Source of the DNA: Desulfobacterium sp.
GTDB lineage: Bacteria; Desulfobacterota; Desulfobacteria; Desulfobacterales; Desulfobacteraceae
Direction: 5' to 3'
Length of the DNA: 64,000 nt
NCBI GenBank assembly: GCA_030145245.1
Contig: JAQYWC010000044.1
Location: 62,001-126,000 of the forward strand
The notes beneath the pieces are model-generated. The model ran no database searches and had not been told where the DNA came from. It worked only from the letters and a program-made list of their open reading frames with translations. The position numbers and the translations under genes were made by a program. Of the stretch, positions 8,212 to 16,575 are shown piece after piece; the first letter of the stretch is position 1; every line of letters begins with the position of its first letter.

Positions 8212-9633
8212 CTAACCGTTTTTCTTTGCCGCAACATAGGCGGTCAGATCCTTCTCGATGCCGGGATCGATATCCGGCCGCTCATAGGCTGCAAGGCGCT
8301 GGCTCACCTTGTCCTCGGCCACCTGGTCGATCCGTTTTTTACCCGCCTTTGTCCAGGCATCGTAATTCATGCGGCTCATGAGATCGGTCATGTACAGCTC
8401 GGTCCTGCAGAGCTTAAAGGTCTTTGGATGGGTCAGGTACTGGCCGCCGATGCCAACGCTCTTTATCATCTCCGCATCAATGGAGTCATCGCTGACGGGA
8501 GTGGGCCTGAACATGTGGCGGATCAGTCCGCAGGTCTCCTCGTCCAGCAGAAACTTTTCATAACTCATGGCAATATAGGAACCAAGGATGCCGCAGGAGT
8601 GAAGCATGAAGTTGATGCCGTTTCGTGCCGCGGTATAGAGCGCCAGGGCAGACTCGATCCCTGCCTGGGCGTCCGGGAAGAGAGAATCTGTCAATCCGCC
8701 CCCGGAGCGGGAGGGCATGTTATAGAACCTTGCCATCTGGGCTGTGAACGAGATGTTCATGGAGAGCTCCGGCGCTCCGATGCTCAGGGCGCCTGTCCGC
8801 ATATCCATGGCCGAAGAGGTGGAGCCGTAAATAACAGGCGCCCCCTGGCGCACCAGCTGGGACAGGGTGACACCGGCCAGTATTTCTGCGTTCTGAAGAG
8901 CCGCAACCCCGTCCAGGGTCACGGGTCCGGAAGCGCCGGCCATGATCAGGGAGGCAATGACACACGCTTGTCCGTGGCGGGCAAGCTCAATGAGAGAGCC
9001 AGCCATCTCATCGGAAAACTGCAACGGAGAGAGGGAGTTGATCAGGGAAACCGAGACCGGCTTGTCCATGATCTTCTCTTTTCCGCCCCAGGCAATGGCT
9101 GCCATCTCAAGTCCCTCCACGGCGCCTGCTCTTGACACGGGGCTTCCCATGAAAGCCTTGTCACACAGAAGGATGTTGGAGAGATTCAGGTCCAGGTGCA
9201 CGGTCTCGTGGGGCATGTCCGAGGGCTCTACCATCATCCAGCCGTTCATGTTGATGTGCTTTGAGCTGTGAACCAGCTTGCAGAAGTTGTCGTAATCCTC
9301 CATGGTGGCCTCACGCTGATCCCCCTGTGGAGTGATCACGTAGGGAGCCCCATAACCGGGAACAAACACAAAATCGTCCTCCCCGATCTCAACATCTTTT
9401 TCAGGATTCCGGGCATACACCCTGAACCGCTTAGGCACGGTCTTGAGGGCCTGCTCCACATCCTTCTCCTCAAAAAAAACGATCTTTCCGTCGATCCTGA
9501 AACCGTTTTTTTTGAAGATCTCCAGGGCCTCCTCTTCATTAAAAATCACCCCGGTGTTTTTCAGGATATCCATGGATGCATCGTGGATCCTGGTCATCTG
9601 TTCTTTCCCTAGTTCCTGCATTCTATCGTACAT
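8212..9633 (-). CDS. mtgB: MttB-superfamily trimethylamine/betaine methyltransferase without pyrrolysine
   Basis: 473 residues of the MttB family TIM barrel. The reading frame has no internal TAG, so unlike true trimethylamine methyltransferases it lacks pyrrolysine; the region around residues 340-350 reads MLHSCGILGS. Non-pyrrolysine members include MtgB, the glycine betaine methyltransferase of Desulfitobacterium hafniense, as well as enzymes for proline betaine, carnitine and others. It should take one methyl group from a quaternary amine and hand it to the corrinoid protein encoded downstream. It sits between two BCCT transporters, which supports a quaternary amine substrate. AAGGAG RBS. 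Glycine betaine is the best guess, since betaine demethylation is known in Desulfobacterium strains, but the substrate is not proven. Confidence 0.88.
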   Translation of the reverse strand: MYDRMQELGKEQMTRIHDASMDILKNTGVIFNEEEALEIFKKNGFRIDGKIVFFEEKDVEQALKTVPKRFRVYARNPEKDVEIGEDDFVFVPGYGAPYVITPQGDQREATMEDYDNFCKLVHSSKHINMNGWMMVEPSDMPHETVHLDLNLSNILLCDKAFMGSPVSRAGAVEGLEMAAIAWGGKEKIMDKPVSVSLINSLSPLQFSDEMAGSLIELARHGQACVIASLIMAGASGPVTLDGVAALQNAEILAGVTLSQLVRQGAPVIYGSTSSAMDMRTGALSIGAPELSMNISFTAQMARFYNMPSRSGGGLTDSLFPDAQAGIESALALYTAARNGINFMLHSCGILGSYIAMSYEKFLLDEETCGLIRHMFRPTPVSDDSIDAEMIKSVGIGGQYLTHPKTFKLCRTELYMTDLMSRMNYDAWTKAGKKRIDQVAEDKVSQRLAAYERPDIDPGIEKDLTAYVAAKKNG

Positions 9634-9660
9634 GGTGTTCTCCTTATTTATTAATATGGC

Positions 9661-11166
9661 CTATGGTTTTTCATTGTCGGCAATGGACCGGTTCAACCCC
9701 CGGAAGACTCCAAACAGAACCAGCAGCAACAGAAACATCAGGGGAAACGCCGTTGCAATGGATGCGGTCTGGATCGCCTTGAGGCTTCCCGTGCCGGAAA
9801 GAACGGCGGCAACGGCACCCAGGGCGATACCCCAGAAGGCCCTCAGGTTCCTGCCGGGGGTCTCATGGCCCGAAACAAACATGGCAAGGGAGAGGGCCGC
9901 GGAGTTTGCGCTTGTGAGGAAAAAGGTACCGATGAGAAATATCAGCACCACGGCCAGCAGTCCGCTCATGGGCAGGTGCTGGGCAATGGCAAAGATGGCG
10001 CTCTCAACCCCGTGCTCCTTTAATGTACCGGTGACGTCAAAGCTGATTCCCGAGCCCCCCACAACCCCGTACCAGAGAAAATTACCCAGGGTCGGCAGGA
10101 TCAGGGTGGCGGCCACGGTCTCCCGGATACTTCGACCCTTGGAGATTCTTGCAATGAACACCGCGACAAAGGGAGCCCAGCTCATCCACCATGCCCAGTA
10201 GAACACGGTCCAGCTGCCGATCCAGTTGCCCTCATACCCCGGGGCGGTAAAGAGACTCATGGGAATGAAGTTGAGGAGATATTGGCCGATTGCGTTTGTG
10301 GTAAGGTTGATGAGAAAAATCGTGGGGCCGAACACAAGGATGAAAAACCACACCCCCACAAACACCCACATGTTGATGTCGCCGATGAGCTTGATCCCCT
10401 TTTCAAGCCCGGTATAGACGGAAAAGGTGAAGATGGCGGTGAGAATCCCGATGATGATGTAGATGCCGGCACTGCCAAGCTCAATCCCGTACTGAAACTT
10501 GAGCCCTGAGGAAAGCTGCAGCGCCACAAGACCCGTGGTGGTGGCAAGCCCCCCAAGGGTTGCAAACACGGCAAAAATGTCCAGAACCTTACCCCAGGTG
10601 CCATGGATCCGGTCGCCGATCACATAGTAAAAGGCACTTGAAAATCGCAGGGGAAGGTTATTGGTGAAGCAGGCATGGCCCAGGGCAACGGTGAGCATGG
10701 CATAGATGGCCCAGGCGCTCAGGCCCCAGTGAAAAAAGGAGTAGGTCATGGCATTGGCCCCTGCCGCGGGGGTAAGTGCCTCTCCCCCGAAATAGGGGGG
10801 CGGGCTCATGTAATGGTAGGCGGGTTCTGCGGGTCCCCAGAACACGATGCCCGCGGCAATGGCAGACCCGAACAGCATGGCAAACCAGGAGAAATTGGAA
10901 AACTCGGGGCGATCGTGGGCCAGCCCCAGCTTAATGGATCCGTATTTCCCCCCCATGAGGATGAAACAGCCCACCACCAGGAGAAATGCAGTTAAGAGAT
11001 ACAGCCATCCCCAATAACTGGTGGTCCAGCCAAACACGGCATTGATGGTTGACCCCATGTTTTCCGGAAACAGGATCGACCAGAGCACAAAAAGAACGGT
11101 TACCGAGGCCGAAACCCAGAAAACCATTGGATCAAAGGGTTTAGAATTGCTTGTGGAACTGGACAT
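9661..11166 (-). CDS. BCCT-family transporter, second copy
   Basis: 501 residues, twelve membrane segments, Trp-box signature WTVFYWAWWMSWAPFV. The motif in the unwound helix is SAIAAGIVFWGPAEP, lacking the glycine repeat of the other copy (6593-8152), so it probably has another substrate or ion coupling. It is the first gene of the operon, 27 bases before the MttB-like gene, with an AAAGGAGAG RBS. A paired importer and product exporter (for instance dimethylglycine out, betaine in) would fit the layout, but this is inference. Confidence 0.9.
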   Translation of the reverse strand: MSSSTSNSKPFDPMVFWVSASVTVLFVLWSILFPENMGSTINAVFGWTTSYWGWLYLLTAFLLVVGCFILMGGKYGSIKLGLAHDRPEFSNFSWFAMLFGSAIAAGIVFWGPAEPAYHYMSPPPYFGGEALTPAAGANAMTYSFFHWGLSAWAIYAMLTVALGHACFTNNLPLRFSSAFYYVIGDRIHGTWGKVLDIFAVFATLGGLATTTGLVALQLSSGLKFQYGIELGSAGIYIIIGILTAIFTFSVYTGLEKGIKLIGDINMWVFVGVWFFILVFGPTIFLINLTTNAIGQYLLNFIPMSLFTAPGYEGNWIGSWTVFYWAWWMSWAPFVAVFIARISKGRSIRETVAATLILPTLGNFLWYGVVGGSGISFDVTGTLKEHGVESAIFAIAQHLPMSGLLAVVLIFLIGTFFLTSANSAALSLAMFVSGHETPGRNLRAFWGIALGAVAAVLSGTGSLKAIQTASIATAFPLMFLLLLVLFGVFRGLNRSIADNEKP

Positions 11167-11267
11167 TGAACTCTCCTTTTAATGAACTGTTTAAGTCGTA
11201 AATCAAAAGGCCTGTATGTTGCGATGCCGCGTAAACTGCTTTACTACAGGGGCAACAGCGCAAAAAG

Positions 11268-11333
11268 ACCAGGCAGAACACTCCAATGGCGACAACTATC
11301 GCAAGTTGCATACCACGGGAATGCCTGCCTGGT
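11268..11333. repeat. 9-bp inverted repeat flanking the predicted sigma-54 promoter
   Basis: ACCAGGCAG (11268-11276) and its exact reverse complement CTGCCTGGT (11325-11333) enclose the candidate promoter at 11301-11315. It could be an operator or could fold in RNA. The rest of the 11167-11499 gap is A/T-rich and holds no gene that I can support. Confidence 0.45.
11301..11315 (-). promoter_or_regulatory. Candidate sigma-54 promoter of the betaine/methyltransferase operon
   Basis: On the minus strand TGGTATGCAACTTGC: GG and GC are separated by 10 bases as required for -24/-12 promoters, and the TTGC half is exact. It lies about 135 bases before the first BCCT gene; the gene on the other side of the gap encodes a sigma-54 activator. 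The TGGCAC half is only partly matched. Confidence 0.55.
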
Positions 11334-11499
11334 TTTCTTCAAGGAGGATTAGCAGATAACATACTGATACCGTAGACAAAAAAAGACGGGGGATTTTTCA
11401 AACAAGAAAAAACTGTACTGATTTTCAGGAAAAAAAGAAAATTTCTTTTCGCCGCCCCCCCCTGACTAGAAAGGTTTTTTTCGCCCTGAAAAATTATTG

Positions 11500-13068
11500 T
11501 CAGTTGGGATTACAGAATTTTTTCCTGACAAGGTTGTATTTTTTGAGCTTGTAATGGAGAAGCTGGCGGGATAGCCCCAGCTCCTTTGCGGCCTGGGTGA
11601 CGTTGCCCCGGGTGGAATCCAATACCTGGCTGATGGCCTTCTTCTCCTGCTCGGCCTGTACCTGGGCCAGACTTTTTCTCCCCGGCTCGGGCCGGCTTCC
11701 CATGATATCTGAAAAGGGCACCTGGATTTCGGTCATCTCCTGGAGTTTGGTCCGCCTCCTGGAAGCGGTGTTTTGTCCGGTCCTGATGGATACCCCTGCC
11801 TGTTTTTTGTGGGAATCGTCCATCAGCACGGGGGTGGAACTGATATTATCAGGTTCTATTGACCCAAGGCCCGATGAAAAATGTTTGACATCCAGCACCT
11901 TTTCATGGCCTACCATGTTCATGGCACCTTCGAGAAGGTGCTCCAGCTCCCGGACGTTACCGGGCCAGCGGTACTCGTTGAACAACGCCATGACCCTGTC
12001 AGAGACCCGGGTCACATGGGTTCCCAACACGGAATTCAGCTTGAGGATAAAGTGGCTCACAAGCTCTGTCATGCCGGTAAGCCTTTTGCGCAAGGGGGGA
12101 ATCTTGATCAGAACCACCCCCAGCCTGTAGAAAAGGTCGATCCTGAGCTGATTATTTTTAATGGCCTCCCGGGGATCGCTGCTCACCGAGCTTAAGATCT
12201 TGACATCTACAGCCTGCTCGTTCAGGGACCCCACCCTTCTGACCGTCTTCTCCTGGAGGACACGCAGGAGCTTTGCCTGGAGGTCCACGGGCATGGCAAG
12301 GAGCTCGTCAAGGAAGATGGTTCCATTGTTGGCCGTCTCAAAGAGCCCGGGCTTGTCCAAGGCACCGGTAAAGGCACCTTTGCAGGTGCCGAACAGCACC
12401 CCCTCGAGAAGATCCTTGGGAATGGCGGCACAGTTCACCGCAACATAACGGTTGCAGCTCCTGGGGCCGTGGTTGTGGATGGACTGTGCAAACAGCTCCT
12501 TTCCGGTTCCGGTTTCACCAAATAGCATGATGGGCGAGGATGAGGCGGACGCTTTCCTTGCCGCACGGACAGACCTCTGAAAATTGGGACTGTTTCCCAC
12601 AAGATCAGCAAAGGTGAACCTTGAACCGTTACCAATATCCGGCTTGATATCGGTGATGGACACCATGGGGGTGGATCGCTGGAGCAGTTCGTAATCCTTG
12701 ACAAAGCAGACGGCACCTGTCACCTCATTGTTTGTGAACAAGGGATAAACAGAGGTGATGGAGTTGGCAACGATACCCTTGATGGTGCGGTAAAAAAAGG
12801 TGCGGTTCTTGAGGGAGCATTCACGCTTGATGCACTGGATGATCATGCTTGTCTCATCGGTCAGCTCGTAAATATCACTCACCTTTCTTCCAAGCACCTC
12901 ATGGGGTTCGAACTTGTCGATCTTTGACTGGGAAAGGTTGTAATAGAGAATCACACCGTCCCTGTCCGTTATGATGACCCCATCATCCAGCCTGTCCAGG
13001 ACGGAGAAAAAATCGATGTTGTTCAAATCAAAATCGCCGAAACGGTTTCTGTCGTCCTGAACTGCCAT
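11500..13068 (-). CDS. PAS-containing sigma-54-dependent transcriptional activator
   Basis: 522 residues: PAS domain (about 20-130), AAA+ sigma-54 interaction domain (about 155-385) and a Fis-type helix-turn-helix (about 480-515, NVTQAAKELGLSRQLLHYKLKKY). Walker A is GETGTGKE, the sigma-54 contact loop is GAFTGA, and the arginine finger region is normal. The segment just before the loop reads LEGVLFGTCKGAFTGA rather than the usual ESELFG. No receiver domain: it likely senses a small molecule through PAS. It precedes the methyltransferase operon in the same direction with a 333-base gap holding a sigma-54 promoter, so it is the probable activator of that operon. GGAGG RBS. Confidence 0.9.
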   Translation of the reverse strand: MAVQDDRNRFGDFDLNNIDFFSVLDRLDDGVIITDRDGVILYYNLSQSKIDKFEPHEVLGRKVSDIYELTDETSMIIQCIKRECSLKNRTFFYRTIKGIVANSITSVYPLFTNNEVTGAVCFVKDYELLQRSTPMVSITDIKPDIGNGSRFTFADLVGNSPNFQRSVRAARKASASSSPIMLFGETGTGKELFAQSIHNHGPRSCNRYVAVNCAAIPKDLLEGVLFGTCKGAFTGALDKPGLFETANNGTIFLDELLAMPVDLQAKLLRVLQEKTVRRVGSLNEQAVDVKILSSVSSDPREAIKNNQLRIDLFYRLGVVLIKIPPLRKRLTGMTELVSHFILKLNSVLGTHVTRVSDRVMALFNEYRWPGNVRELEHLLEGAMNMVGHEKVLDVKHFSSGLGSIEPDNISSTPVLMDDSHKKQAGVSIRTGQNTASRRRTKLQEMTEIQVPFSDIMGSRPEPGRKSLAQVQAEQEKKAISQVLDSTRGNVTQAAKELGLSRQLLHYKLKKYNLVRKKFCNPN

Positions 13069-13151
13069 GGGTCATCCTCCACCTGCTGAGATTCTAAAAC
13101 ATGATACCAGTTTATCCCCGATCTTCCAACACCTTAACTGTTCGCGGCATT

Positions 13152-14036
13152 TCAGATCCGGATCAGGGACCTCCTTGCAAACGCCCCCACAAGCCCGGTT
13201 GGTATAAAACGCCCGTTTTTTGGATCCACGGCAAGCTTTGACACGGAATAAACCGGATCGTGGGTATAGAAGATCCAGGCATTTTCTTCGCAGACCTCTT
13301 TGAACACACGCTTTTTCTCGTTGATAAGCTCTTCGGGAAACCTGTCATACCCCATGGTGATGGGAAGGTTGACCCAAAAATGGCCGGGGGCGATATCGCC
13401 GGCAAAGACAAGGCTGCCGTCATCACAGCTGATGTGGGAGAGCATCATGCCCGGGGTATGGCCGTTGCTCTCCATGAAGCGGATATTGACACCATCGACA
13501 TTCAAAATATCCCCATTGTCTTTCAGGCAGAGGCGGTTGCTCTCTTCAAGGAGACGGTTGAGCTCCGGGATAAATGATGCCCTGTCCCTGATGTGGGGAG
13601 AGCAGGAGCGCTCCCAATTGGCCCGCCCCGTAATAAACTCTGCGTTGGGGAAAAGAAGTTCCGCCTCACTGCCCTCCTGCCAGGTGGCAAGCAGTCCCCC
13701 GGCATGGTCAAAATGAAGGTGGGAAAGCACCACATGGGTGATATCCCCATGGTCAAGGCCAAGATCGTTCAGGGAATCCAGGAGCTGATGGTTCTCCCCC
13801 TTAACCCCGAACCGCTGTTTCATGGCAGGGGACAGATAGGCACCCACACCGGTTTCAAAAAGAATCCTTGCATTGCCGGTTTCCACCAGGAGGCACCGGG
13901 AGGCGATATCGATCATGTTGTTGTCATCGGCCGGCGTCCACCGCTGCCACAACGCCTTGGGAGCATTCCCGAACATGGCTCCTCCGTCAAGTCCCATCAT
14001 GTTCCCGCTGACACTGCTGAATCGTATCTTTCCCAC
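13152..14036 (-). CDS. MBL-fold metallo-hydrolase
   Basis: 294 residues. The metal-binding motif is HLHFDHAGG near residue 105, followed by the second ligand region NGHTPGM and a downstream FAGD, as in lactonase- or quorum-quenching-like members of the metallo-beta-lactamase family. Two zinc or iron ions are expected. I chose the GTG at 14036, with AGGAGG 4 bases before it and the conserved part starting GKIRFSSVSGN. An ATG at 14090 would add 18 residues without a good RBS. It stands upstream of the activator gene, 83 bases away, and may be co-transcribed. The substrate is unknown. Confidence 0.82.
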   Translation of the reverse strand: MGKIRFSSVSGNMMGLDGGAMFGNAPKALWQRWTPADDNNMIDIASRCLLVETGNARILFETGVGAYLSPAMKQRFGVKGENHQLLDSLNDLGLDHGDITHVVLSHLHFDHAGGLLATWQEGSEAELLFPNAEFITGRANWERSCSPHIRDRASFIPELNRLLEESNRLCLKDNGDILNVDGVNIRFMESNGHTPGMMLSHISCDDGSLVFAGDIAPGHFWVNLPITMGYDRFPEELINEKKRVFKEVCEENAWIFYTHDPVYSVSKLAVDPKNGRFIPTGLVGAFARRSLIRI

Positions 14037-14179
14037 AGCCCCTCCTTGCTCACCGCTATTTTCAAACAAAACATGCCGAATCCAACCCATATTAGGGTTG
14101 ACACCAAGCCTGATTAAATGACATAACCCCGGCGAACAGTAAACAAAAGAATGAAGAATACCCGAAATATGGAGTCCCC

Positions 14180-15106
14180 ATGAAATTTAACCAGAAAATA
14201 TTAATGGATTACCTCGCCATCACCCTGGGCTGCCTGCTGCTTGCGGCGGGAATATCGATCTTCACCATCGATGCCAGGATCATACCCGGCGGGGTGAGCG
14301 GCATCGCCATTGCCCTGAACTTTCTCACCAACGGCTGGATCAGTGTCGGCCTTGCCATCTGGATCATGAACCTTCCCCTCTACCTCTGGGGGGTAAAGGT
14401 CCTGGGCAAGGAGTTCGGCGTGCGAACCTTCTTCGGTTTCAGCGTAAGCTCCCTGTTCATCGATCTCTTGCGGGGGGACATCCCGGGAATGGCGTTTATC
14501 CGCTGCCAGGACATTCCGACCATCCAGAACATGCTTGCCAACGATTTTTTGCTCTACATCAGCACCGGCGCCATCCTCATGGGAATCGGCCTTGGCATCG
14601 TGTTCAAGTTCAGGGGAACCACCGGAGGCGTCGACATCATTGCCGCCATCGCCCAGAAGCGCTTCGGCCTGAAACCGGGCCAGGTATTCATGTCCATGGA
14701 TTTCTTCATCGTGGCCCTTGGCGGGGTGATCATCCACATCAAGGATCTTTCCCCGGACAGACCCGTATTTACCCTCTGCCTCTACTCGTTTATCCTGATC
14801 GTGGGATCGTGCAAGCTTGTGGACAGCATCATCGACGGGTTTGATTATGCCAATTCAGCCGTCATCATCTCCCAGCGGTACGACGAGATCTCAAGGGTTA
14901 TCATGGAGACCATGGACCGGGGTGCCACGGCCCTCCACGGGAAAGGGCTGTATATGAACGTGGAGCGGGAGATCCTTTTCACAGTGGTCACCAGAAGAGA
15001 GGTGCCCCTGCTGGTGGAGACGGTCAAAGGGATCGACCCCCATGCCTTTGTCATAGTAAACAACGTCCATGAAGTGCTTGGGGAAGGATTCAGGCCAAGA
15101 ATATAA
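14180..15106 (+). CDS. YitT-family membrane protein
   Basis: 308 residues: five to six hydrophobic segments in the first 210 residues (LGCLLLAAGISIF, IIPGGVSGIAI, TGAILMGIGLGIVFKFRGTTGG) and a soluble DUF2179-type C-terminal domain (about 220-300, YMNVEREILFTVVTRREVP). This is the usual YitT arrangement. The function of the family is not settled; some members are linked to ion or amino acid transport. GGAG RBS. Single gene, divergent from the MBL hydrolase. Confidence 0.88.
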   Translation: MKFNQKILMDYLAITLGCLLLAAGISIFTIDARIIPGGVSGIAIALNFLTNGWISVGLAIWIMNLPLYLWGVKVLGKEFGVRTFFGFSVSSLFIDLLRGDIPGMAFIRCQDIPTIQNMLANDFLLYISTGAILMGIGLGIVFKFRGTTGGVDIIAAIAQKRFGLKPGQVFMSMDFFIVALGGVIIHIKDLSPDRPVFTLCLYSFILIVGSCKLVDSIIDGFDYANSAVIISQRYDEISRVIMETMDRGATALHGKGLYMNVEREILFTVVTRREVPLLVETVKGIDPHAFVIVNNVHEVLGEGFRPRI

Positions 15107-15161
15107 AGGCCGGGCTATCCCGGGGTCTCGCCCCGGGACAGCCCGACCCCCGGTTTAAAGA

Positions 15162-15935
15162 CTATACCTCTTCAAACTTGAACATGGGACATCCCTTGCA
15201 GGCGTCAAGGCCGGGCCAGGACTGGGAGCCCTTACCTATGAGGGAAGCACCCTCACCCTTGTCGACCCGCATCTTCTGCTGCTCGGCAACGGCGTTGATC
15301 TGGTCGCCGGGAATAAAGACGTTCACGTAGTTCATCTCTGTCTTTCCGGAGGTCTTGGAACCTGCGCACATGGTGGTCATGTTGGCGGTATTGTTTACAT
15401 AGGAGTAAACGGAACCGGAGCAGACCGCTGAGTTGGGGGTGTGGCAGAACTGGAGGTTCGGTTTCTTCATGGCACCCATGTAGTCGTTGAGCATGTGGTA
15501 TGCCTGGTAGGGGGTGGCGACAAAGAAGACAACGCTCGGGGCAAGATCCATCTTATCAAAGAAGTCAAGGGGTGCCATGTAGATACCGATGCAGCCCTTC
15601 TCAAGCTTTGCCTTCTGAAGGGGAGCTTCCCAGGCCAACTCCTCATCCTGGAGATATTTCATATGCCGTTTTGTATCAGCCTCTTTATCAAGATCCCTGA
15701 AGCTGAACACGGGGTGGGCGTTCTGGCAAAGAAGCTTCTTAGGCTCCATGAACAGGGCGGAACGCTGCTGACGGGCGGCGGTCAGGAACTGACAATAGGT
15801 GATCTTGGCCTTTGAGCGGTGGGTCACGGGCAGCTTCTCGATCTCAGCCTCGTCATAGACATAGCGAATTCCGACGGGGTCAAAATCAAGCCTTACATTC
15901 CAAATAAACTGTTTATGCATTTCTGTAAAATTCAT
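15162..15935 (-). CDS. DUF169-family protein
   Basis: 257 residues, soluble, no signal peptide. It matches the DUF169 family pattern seen in anaerobes: an N-terminal DPVGIRYVY, then KITYCQFLTAARQ, CIGIYMAPLDFFD, and a C-terminal Cys pair in ACKGCPMFKFEE. The conserved cysteines (positions about 48, 70, 115, 165, 247) hint at metal or redox use, not proven. A perfect AAGGAGG RBS suggests strong expression. The 640-base gap on its other side leads to the TauE-like gene. Confidence 0.8.
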   Translation of the reverse strand: MNFTEMHKQFIWNVRLDFDPVGIRYVYDEAEIEKLPVTHRSKAKITYCQFLTAARQQRSALFMEPKKLLCQNAHPVFSFRDLDKEADTKRHMKYLQDEELAWEAPLQKAKLEKGCIGIYMAPLDFFDKMDLAPSVVFFVATPYQAYHMLNDYMGAMKKPNLQFCHTPNSAVCSGSVYSYVNNTANMTTMCAGSKTSGKTEMNYVNVFIPGDQINAVAEQQKMRVDKGEGASLIGKGSQSWPGLDACKGCPMFKFEEV

Positions 15936-16419
15936 TATTACCTCCTTAAGGTTTTTGTAAACATATCAGGATCAACAAAGTGTTTTCCATGATCAACAAA
16001 TTCATGTGGTGGTCCTAAAGCAAGATCCATACCGGGTTATCCTGCAGTTCCACAAAGGACCCCGAACCGCTGTTCTATGAACAATTGCCCGTTTGACAGG
16101 CCTTGACAAAGGGAGGGGCAAATGGGCTATTTCTCATTTCCCACCCTGTCAAAGGAGCCAATTGCAATAAAACAATTGCAGTGCAAGAAAAAACCACCAC
16201 CCGATCAACACTCTGAATTAACAAAGAATCCATCCACACCAAATTATGGTGCAATATTTTCACTGCGCCTGTTTCCCTCAAAAAACAGGGTCCATGGAGG
16301 CCAACTCCCCGTCTTGCCCGTCTTGATCGAAAACCCGGAACAGTCCCCCCAAAAATATTCTCTATAAAATCAAGCACATAATATTTTTTCATCTTTTTTA
16401 TCCCTGACCCGTGGCCCAG

Positions 16420-16434
16420 GGGCATACAGTTTGC
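16420..16434 (+). promoter_or_regulatory. Candidate sigma-54 promoter before the TauE-like gene
   Basis: GGGCATACAGTTTGC: GG and GC are 10 bases apart, GGCA and TTGC match the -24/-12 consensus. It lies about 140 bases before the gene start. The rest of the gap 15936-16575 holds no supportable gene; an open frame of about 124 codons on the minus strand has no family features. Confidence 0.42.
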
Positions 16435-16506
16435 TTTGGGCTCATTCATGAAATTTTGTTTTTAACAGGGTCGGAAAAACGATCCCTGTTAGCGGTTTAT
16501 AGGATT

Positions 16507-16557
16507 TGCGCCCTGGCTTCGGCAAAGCAACCCCGAACAAGGGCGCATTAATTATTT
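16507..16557 (+). promoter_or_regulatory. Terminator-like hairpin with U-tract directly before the RBS
   Basis: Stem TGCGCCCT (16507-16514) pairs with AGGGCGCA (16540-16547) and is followed by an A/T-rich stretch and seven or eight T residues right before the AAGGAGAAG RBS. The gene starts only 20 bases later, so this is placed as an attenuator or processing hairpin rather than as the end of an operon. Confidence 0.45.
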
Positions 16558-16575
16558 TTTTTAAGGAGAAGAGAT

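Noticed and set aside
8212-9633. Pyrrolysine in the MttB-family gene
   Set aside because: The frame is continuous without TAG and already has family length.
16075-16449. 124-codon open frame on the minus strand before the TauE-like gene
   Set aside because: No family motif, no good RBS, and it overlaps promoter-like sequence and A/T-rich leader.
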